Positions 16,153 through 19,650 of a stretch of DNA of 19,650 bases are shown in pieces. The stretch is from assembly GCA_964393335.1 (NCBI GenBank), contig CAYMTN010000088.1:1-19650 (forward strand). Direction: 5' to 3'. Source of the stretch: CAYMTN01 sp964393335 (GTDB lineage: Bacteria; Chloroflexota; Anaerolineae; Aggregatilineales; Aggregatilineaceae). Position 1 is the first letter of the stretch; every line of letters starts with the position of its first letter. Below the pieces are notes generated by a model. It had not been told where the DNA came from. It did no database searches and worked only from the letters and a program-made list of their open reading frames with translations. The translations under genes and the position numbers were made by a program.

Positions 16153-16190
16153 GTTTAAATGGTCATTCAGCAGCGTTTAAGCTTCTTTAA
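16153..16190 (-). promoter_or_regulatory. Candidate Pho box: four phased direct repeats upstream of pstS
   Basis: In the direction of pstS transcription the units are TTAAAG (16185-16190), TTAAAC (16175-16180), a degenerate TGAATG (16164-16169) and TTAAAC (16153-16158), with start-to-start steps of 10, 11 and 11 bp. Helically phased direct repeats of about this period are how OmpR/PhoB-family regulators bind. TTAA-core units resemble the Pho boxes described in cyanobacteria and Bacillus. The first unit covers the phoR stop codon. The phoB product encoded next door is the obvious candidate ligand. Confidence 0.65.
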
Positions 16191-17392
16191 CGTGAGGCGG
16201 TTTCAGTGCTGGAATCGGGATCATCCGCCGGATCGTGGTCTGCGAGCGACAGCGCAATGTAAAAGGTGGCTCCCTCACCTTCAATGCTGTCTGCCCAGAT
16301 GCGCCCGCCGTGTGCCTTGACAATGTGGCGGACGATGGCCAAACCAAGCCCGGTGCCTTCGCTCCGCGCGCGATCTACCTGGAAGAAGCGCTCGAAGATG
16401 CGCGCCAGATCGTCGGCGGGGATGCCGGGACCACTGTCGGTGATGGCCAGGATCGCTTCATCTGGGGTCGTGCTGGCCGTGATGTGAATGGTGCCACCAT
16501 CAGGTGAGAACTTGATCGCGTTGTGCACGATGTTTTTGATGGCGCGCCGGATTTGCATGTCATCCACCAGCACGCTGATAGTTTCCGGCACATCCAGGCT
16601 GATGCTCTGTTTCTTGTTTTCGACCAGGGCTTCTAACGGTTCGATGCTCACCTGCACCACATCCTGCAAACTGGTCGGGGTCAGCCGCACAGGCATCTGG
16701 CCGGATTCGATCAGCGACAGGTCGCGCATTTCCTGCACCAACTGGGTCAGGGTATCGGCTTCGCGGCGGATGTCCTTCGCCATTTTGCGCGTTTTTTTGG
16801 TTTTGCCCTGGTTGGTGACGTTGAGCAGGGTATCGGCCAGCAATCCGATCGACGTGATCGGCGTGCTCAGTTCGTGGGTAATGTTGGATACCATCTCGCG
16901 CCGGGCGCGCTCCAGGCGCTGAATCTCAGTGACGTCGCGCAGGGTGAGAATTTCAAACGCGCCGTTTTCATTGGTGGCAGTGATGGCACGCCCGTGAAGA
17001 ATGTGCTTTTCGTACTCAATCCGCCGCTCGACCCCTTCGCCCCGGACGCGCTGAGCGTCTTCGATGAGCGTTTCCAGTTCGGCGTGACGGATCGCGCCCA
17101 TCAACGTTTCGCCTGTCAGATCATGACCTAACATCGCTTCGGCTGCCGGGTTGGCGAATTGGATCGTTTGATCCGAGTCCAGCACGAGGACCGCGTCGTC
17201 CACTGCCTTGAGCACGTTATCACGCAGGTAGGAGGCGTGCTCCAACTGGGCAGTCAGGTCGCGTTCGATGCGGGCTGTGTGCTGTTCGGCGGCATGCAAC
17301 CGGGACCGTGTCTCAGCTAATTTCCAGCCTAACACGGCGCTGAGAACCAGCAGTACGCCGGCAGAAATCCAGGGGACCATGACGGTCATCAT
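16187..17392 (-). CDS. phoR: PhoR-type sensor histidine kinase
   Basis: 401 residues. A single N-terminal membrane helix (about 7-24) with almost no external loop is the PhoR pattern, so it does not sense phosphate directly from outside. A linker and PAS domain (about 52-158) come next. HisKA has His173 in SNITHELSTPITS, the N-box is NIVHNAIKFSPDGG (about 287-300), G1 is DSGPGIP (319-325) and G2 is GTGLGLAIV (346-354). It phosphorylates the adjacent PhoB when phosphate is scarce and dephosphorylates it when Pst/PhoU report plenty. Its ATG overlaps the phoB stop (ATGATG at 17387-17392), so the two are translationally coupled. A second ATG follows at once. The symbol rests on architecture plus the pst neighbourhood. 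Confidence 0.9.
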   Translation of the reverse strand: MMTVMVPWISAGVLLVLSAVLGWKLAETRSRLHAAEQHTARIERDLTAQLEHASYLRDNVLKAVDDAVLVLDSDQTIQFANPAAEAMLGHDLTGETLMGAIRHAELETLIEDAQRVRGEGVERRIEYEKHILHGRAITATNENGAFEILTLRDVTEIQRLERARREMVSNITHELSTPITSIGLLADTLLNVTNQGKTKKTRKMAKDIRREADTLTQLVQEMRDLSLIESGQMPVRLTPTSLQDVVQVSIEPLEALVENKKQSISLDVPETISVLVDDMQIRRAIKNIVHNAIKFSPDGGTIHITASTTPDEAILAITDSGPGIPADDLARIFERFFQVDRARSEGTGLGLAIVRHIVKAHGGRIWADSIEGEGATFYIALSLADHDPADDPDSSTETASR

Positions 17393-18066
17393 CCTTCAAA
17401 CCGGTAACCAACCCCGCGTACAGTGACGATACGCTGCGGCTGGGATGGCTCGTCTTCGATTTTCTCGCGCAGCCAGCGGACATGGACGTCAACTGTTTTG
17501 GTCTGTCCGCTGTAGTCGTAGCCCCACACTCGTTCCAGCAGCAGGTCACGCGAGAGCACCGCGCCTTGATTGCGCATCAGCGTTGCCAGCAGATCAAACT
17601 CTTTGTGGGTCATGCGCAGTTCTTCACTACTGCGCGTCGCGCGCCGCGCGATGAGGTCCAACACTAGGTCGCCCGATTCAAGCCGGTCAATCACCGTGCG
17701 TGCGGAGGGGATGCGGCGCAGCACCGCTCGCACGCGGGCCAAAAACTCACCCAGGCTGAAAGGTTTGACGATGTAATCGTCCGCGCCAATTTCCAGGCCG
17801 ACAATCCGATCGACTTCGCTGCCGCGTGCCGTGAGCATCACGATCGGCACGTCCGACTCGTTGCGCAGAATCCGGCAGACTGACAGGCCGTCCAGCGATG
17901 GCAGCATGACATCCAGCACGATCAGGTCAGGCGTATGTTCGCGCGCCAGCTTCAGCGCCTCTGCCCCGTCATTGGTCTGGACTACGGTGTAATCTTCTTG
18001 CGATAGGTTGTAGGCCAGCGTTCTGCGCAGCGTGTCGTCATCCTCGACGAGTAAAATCGTCTTCAT
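17389..18066 (-). CDS. phoB: PhoB-type response regulator (OmpR/PhoB winged-helix family)
   Basis: 225 residues from ATG 18066. The receiver domain (1-120) has the acidic pocket EDD (8-10), phospho-acceptor Asp52 in LIVLDVMLPSLDG, Thr79 in MLTARG and Lys101 in DDYIVKPF. The C-terminal winged helix (about 128-224) has the MTHKEFDLLATLMRN, VWGYDY, TVDVHVRWLREKIE and VRGVGYRFE blocks of DNA-binding OmpR-family proteins. It should activate pst and other phosphate-starvation genes. A TTG at 18087 is in frame but would add seven residues (SRKKKE-type) not found in relatives. The purine-rich stretch 18067-18082 (GAGG, A8, GGAA) supplies the ribosome site for the ATG. Three phased TTAAAG repeats lie 80-107 bp upstream of the start, suggesting autoregulation. 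Confidence 0.93.
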   Translation of the reverse strand: MKTILLVEDDDTLRRTLAYNLSQEDYTVVQTNDGAEALKLAREHTPDLIVLDVMLPSLDGLSVCRILRNESDVPIVMLTARGSEVDRIVGLEIGADDYIVKPFSLGEFLARVRAVLRRIPSARTVIDRLESGDLVLDLIARRATRSSEELRMTHKEFDLLATLMRNQGAVLSRDLLLERVWGYDYSGQTKTVDVHVRWLREKIEDEPSQPQRIVTVRGVGYRFEG

Positions 18067-18146
18067 TTCCTTTTTTTTCCTCGACAATTCGATTTGACCA
18101 TCCCTTATCTTATCGTGTATCGTGCCTTGTTCGCGAGAGATTTGAT

Positions 18147-18173
18147 TTAAAGGTTCTTAAAGCTTTTTTAAAG
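18147..18173 (-). promoter_or_regulatory. Candidate Pho box: three phased repeats upstream of phoB
   Basis: On the + strand TTAAAG occurs at 18147-18152, 18157-18162 and 18168-18173, steps of 10 and 11 bp, so the units are exact copies on one helical face. In the direction of phoB they read CTTTAA, the opposite orientation to the pstS repeats, though the shared TTTAAA core is itself palindromic. Their distance from the phoB ATG suits a promoter-upstream activator site. Autoregulation by PhoB is inferred. Confidence 0.55.
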
Positions 18174-18227
18174 TTGTCCCACTGACGGTTTATCTCGGTT
18201 GGAGGAATAGCGGTCGGTAATACCAAA

Positions 18228-18256
18228 CAGGGCGGTGCATGGTGCGGGCCGCCCTG
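18228..18256 (-). terminator. Hairpin after the STAS gene
   Basis: CAGGGCGG (18228-18235) pairs perfectly with CCGCCCTG (18249-18256) around a 13-nt loop. Reading on the - strand it begins 29 bp after the STAS stop and is followed by TTTGG, a short U-tract. It probably ends the STAS transcript before the phoB promoter. Confidence 0.55.
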
Positions 18257-18285
18257 GGTCGGATCAACGGCTGCACACGGTAATG

Positions 18286-18618
18286 CTAAAAATCGCTCAA
18301 GGCGTCCGGCACGGTGTCATAAATGGACGAGAACCGGTCAAACCCGACGATTTGCAGCACGCGCTTGACCTTAGGCGGCAGCGCAACCAGTTTCAGGTCA
18401 CCATCTTTGTCCCTGGTCTGGGTAATCACGTCAGCCAGCGTGCGCAGGGCGGCGCTGTTGATGTATTGCACGTCGGCCATATCCAACACCATCCTATACT
18501 GGCCTTCGCTCAGGTTGGATTGCAGCGTATCATCGAGCTGAATGGCGCCTTCGCTGTCGATGCGCCCTTCCAGGACAAAGACGGCGATTCCATTTTCGTG
18601 ACGTTCGGTAATATTCAT
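18286..18618 (-). CDS. STAS-domain anti-sigma-factor antagonist-like protein
   Basis: 110 residues, a single STAS domain with the SpoIIAA/RsbV layout. A first strand pair (AVFVLEGRIDSEGAIQLDD) leads to the central MVLDMADVQYINSAALRTLADV block. In this block Ser55 of YINSAAL aligns with the phosphorylated serine of SpoIIAA (Ser58 in B. subtilis). The C-terminal KLVALPPKVKRVLQIVGFDRFSSI (two pieces joined at KRV) is also family-like. Such proteins bind an anti-sigma kinase when unphosphorylated and so free a sigma factor or another partner. No kinase of the RsbW type or PP2C phosphatase is nearby in the window, so the partner is unknown. The ATG has TAGGAG upstream. It follows the solute-binding protein gene by 196 bp with two hairpins between them. 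Confidence 0.9.
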   Translation of the reverse strand: MNITERHENGIAVFVLEGRIDSEGAIQLDDTLQSNLSEGQYRMVLDMADVQYINSAALRTLADVITQTRDKDGDLKLVALPPKVKRVLQIVGFDRFSSIYDTVPDALSDF

Positions 18619-18728
18619 CGAAGCTGGCTCCTAACAATCGTTAAAACACGTATCCTGATCGATCATAAAGACTACGCTGATATTGTATCGTCTTCACGGG
18701 GAACGGTAAAGTGCCGGGGAATCAGACA

Positions 18729-18757
18729 GCCACCGCGCGATTGTCCCGCGCAGTGGC
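18729..18757 (-). terminator. Hairpin downstream of the solute-binding protein gene
   Basis: Arms 18729-18733 and 18735-18739 pair with 18753-18757 and 18747-18751, ten pairs with one mismatch (18734 with 18752) and a 7-nt loop. A second hairpin, 18779-18785 with 18800-18806 (seven perfect GC pairs, 14-nt loop), sits just upstream of it on the - strand. Neither has a U-tract. Tandem terminators or mRNA end-protection are possible. Confidence 0.45.
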
Positions 18758-18814
18758 CGCCGTGTGTGTGTCAGAATGGGCGGCGCATGGTCGATCTCAC
18801 GCCGCCGAACCGGA

Positions 18815-19650
18815 TTATTCTTCGCCAGCCGGGGGCTGGTAGTCGAAGAACCATTTGGTCATCAAGAAGTCGAGGTAGCCATCTTGTTTGAGGCTGGCGA
18901 TAGCCTGGTTGATGGGATCGACCAACTCGCTGCCCTTGGGGAAGATGAAGCCCATTTCGTCGTCAGAGATCGGGCCGCCGATGGTCTTGACCGCGCCGCC
19001 GGTGGTGCTGATGAAGCCACGTGCGGATGCCGCGTCAACGGGGATGGCGTCCACGTCACCGACGATGAGCGCCTGGACCAGCGCGCCGAACTCGTTGTAG
19101 ACTACGCGGCGATTATCGTCGGGCACGTAGTCGAGTGTCACCCAGTAACCGGACGTACCCTGCTGCACACCCAGCAGCAAGCTGTCATCGGCGGCGAACT
19201 CGTCCATGTTCTCGAAGCGGTCTTCGTCGGCGCGGACCAGCAGGAACTGCTGCAGGTTGATGTACGGGTCGCTGAAGTCGACGATCTCTTTGCGCTCGTC
19301 GATGATGCTGATGCCGGTCATGCCCATGTCGAACTGACCTTCACCCACCGACGCGATCATGACATCCCAACTCGTATACTGGTACTCCGGCGTGCAGTTG
19401 ATACGGCTGCAAATCTCGCTCACCAGATCGTACTCGTAACCCATCACCTCGCCGGTTGTGGCTTCTTCGAACTGGAACGGCAGATACAGGTTCTCGACCG
19501 CAATCGCGATTGATTGTCCATCAAGGTCCGGCAGACCGGCGTACAATTCACCCGTGCCCGGATCATAGTTGAAGAACCACTTGGTCATGAGGAAATCGAG
19601 GTAGCCATCTTGTTTGAGGCTGGCGATAGCCTGGTTGATGGGATCGACCA
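18815..19650 (-). CDS. ABC transporter solute-binding protein (family 3) with tandem binding domains, 5' end beyond window
   Basis: Open to the right edge: 278 codons visible. The complete C-terminal domain is a family-3 (amino-acid type) binding fold. It shows LDGQSIAIAVENLYLPF, GYEYDLVSEICSR, then WDVMIASVGEGQFDMGMTG and DERKEIVDFSDPY (the ligand-carboxylate Arg region), and ends DGYLDFLMTKWFFDYQPP. Immediately before it, the frame carries VDPINQAIASLKQDGYLDFL-MTKWFFNYDP, the same ending as the final domain. An earlier copy of the domain is therefore fused in front, with a 242-residue period. An ATG at 19588 could be mistaken for a start, but it lies inside this repeated segment, has no ribosome site, and would give a protein without a signal peptide. 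The ligand is unknown; polar amino acids are usual for the family. The permease and ATPase genes, if present, must lie elsewhere. Confidence 0.88.
   Translation of the reverse strand, partial: VDPINQAIASLKQDGYLDFLMTKWFFNYDPGTGELYAGLPDLDGQSIAIAVENLYLPFQFEEATTGEVMGYEYDLVSEICSRINCTPEYQYTSWDVMIASVGEGQFDMGMTGISIIDERKEIVDFSDPYINLQQFLLVRADEDRFENMDEFAADDSLLLGVQQGTSGYWVTLDYVPDDNRRVVYNEFGALVQALIVGDVDAIPVDAASARGFISTTGGAVKTIGGPISDDEMGFIFPKGSELVDPINQAIASLKQDGYLDFLMTKWFFDYQPPAGEE
18839..18924 (-). repeat. 86-bp direct repeat, copy 1 (second copy 19565-19650)
   Basis: Compared with 19565-19650, 80 of 86 bases match, including an unbroken identical run of 54 bp (18871-18924 with 19597-19650) that reaches the window edge. 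The offset is 726 bp, exactly 242 codons, and both copies encode the end of a solute-binding domain. Most of the differences are silent. Confidence 0.9.
19565..19650 (-). repeat. 86-bp direct repeat, copy 2 (continues beyond the window)
   Basis: Partner of 18839-18924. It ends only because the window ends, so the true repeat is probably longer and may cover whole domains. Confidence 0.9.

Noticed and set aside
18815..19588. A complete 257-residue solute-binding protein starting at ATG 19588
   Set aside because: The frame continues upstream to the window edge with sequence matching the end of the same domain, so this ATG is internal to a tandem-domain protein.
1..19650. CRISPR arrays, tRNA genes, insertion sequences, phage genes or defence systems
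   Set aside because: No short regularly spaced repeats, no tRNA-like T-arm sequence, no transposase or integrase motif and no defence-associated domain were found on reading both strands.

Overview
The window is a GC-rich bacterial chromosome segment made of core metabolic, redox and signalling genes, with no mobile element, CRISPR array, tRNA or rRNA that I can see. No single gene proves the taxon. The combination of an enlarged PstA, a metallopeptidase carrying four NBR1-type Ig domains, and a soluble kinase with multiple GAF and PAS domains suggests a Chloroflexota (Anaerolineae-like) bacterium. That is an inference at moderate confidence.

Left part (2-5043). The 3' end of rlmN is followed on the + strand by a MoaD/ThiS-type sulfur carrier and an AhpD/carboxymuconolactone decarboxylase-type protein. 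The last of these meets, tail to tail with a 6-bp overlap, a 1297-residue cytoplasmic hybrid of PAS and GAF domains ending in a histidine kinase on the - strand. A 689-bp gene-free gap follows (5044-5732). It holds the kinase promoter and a GC-rich block dense in inverted repeats that may encode a structured RNA.

Middle (5733-10581, + strand). Two thioredoxin-fold genes are followed by NADP-type isocitrate dehydrogenase, which ends at a clear intrinsic terminator. Next comes a large M23 peptidase with four Ig-like repeats and an unrecognised C-terminal domain.

Right part (10654-18066, - strand). This is a complete phosphate-starvation module, transcribed phoB-phoR then pstS-pstC-pstA-pstB-phoU. 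PhoR and PhoB form the two-component switch, PstS captures phosphate, PstC and PstA form the channel, PstB powers it, and PhoU links transport state to PhoR. Direct repeats of a TTAAA core with 10-11 bp phasing lie upstream of pstS (four units) and of phoB (three units). They are good candidates for the local Pho box. PstA has about 120 extra N-terminal residues and a roughly 180-residue external insert, and a long imperfect hairpin separates pstS from pstC.

Right edge (18286-19650, - strand). A STAS anti-sigma-factor-antagonist-like protein lies downstream of the 3' part of an ABC solute-binding protein. That protein runs off the window and carries tandem binding domains: a near-identical 86-bp stretch recurs exactly 726 bp away.
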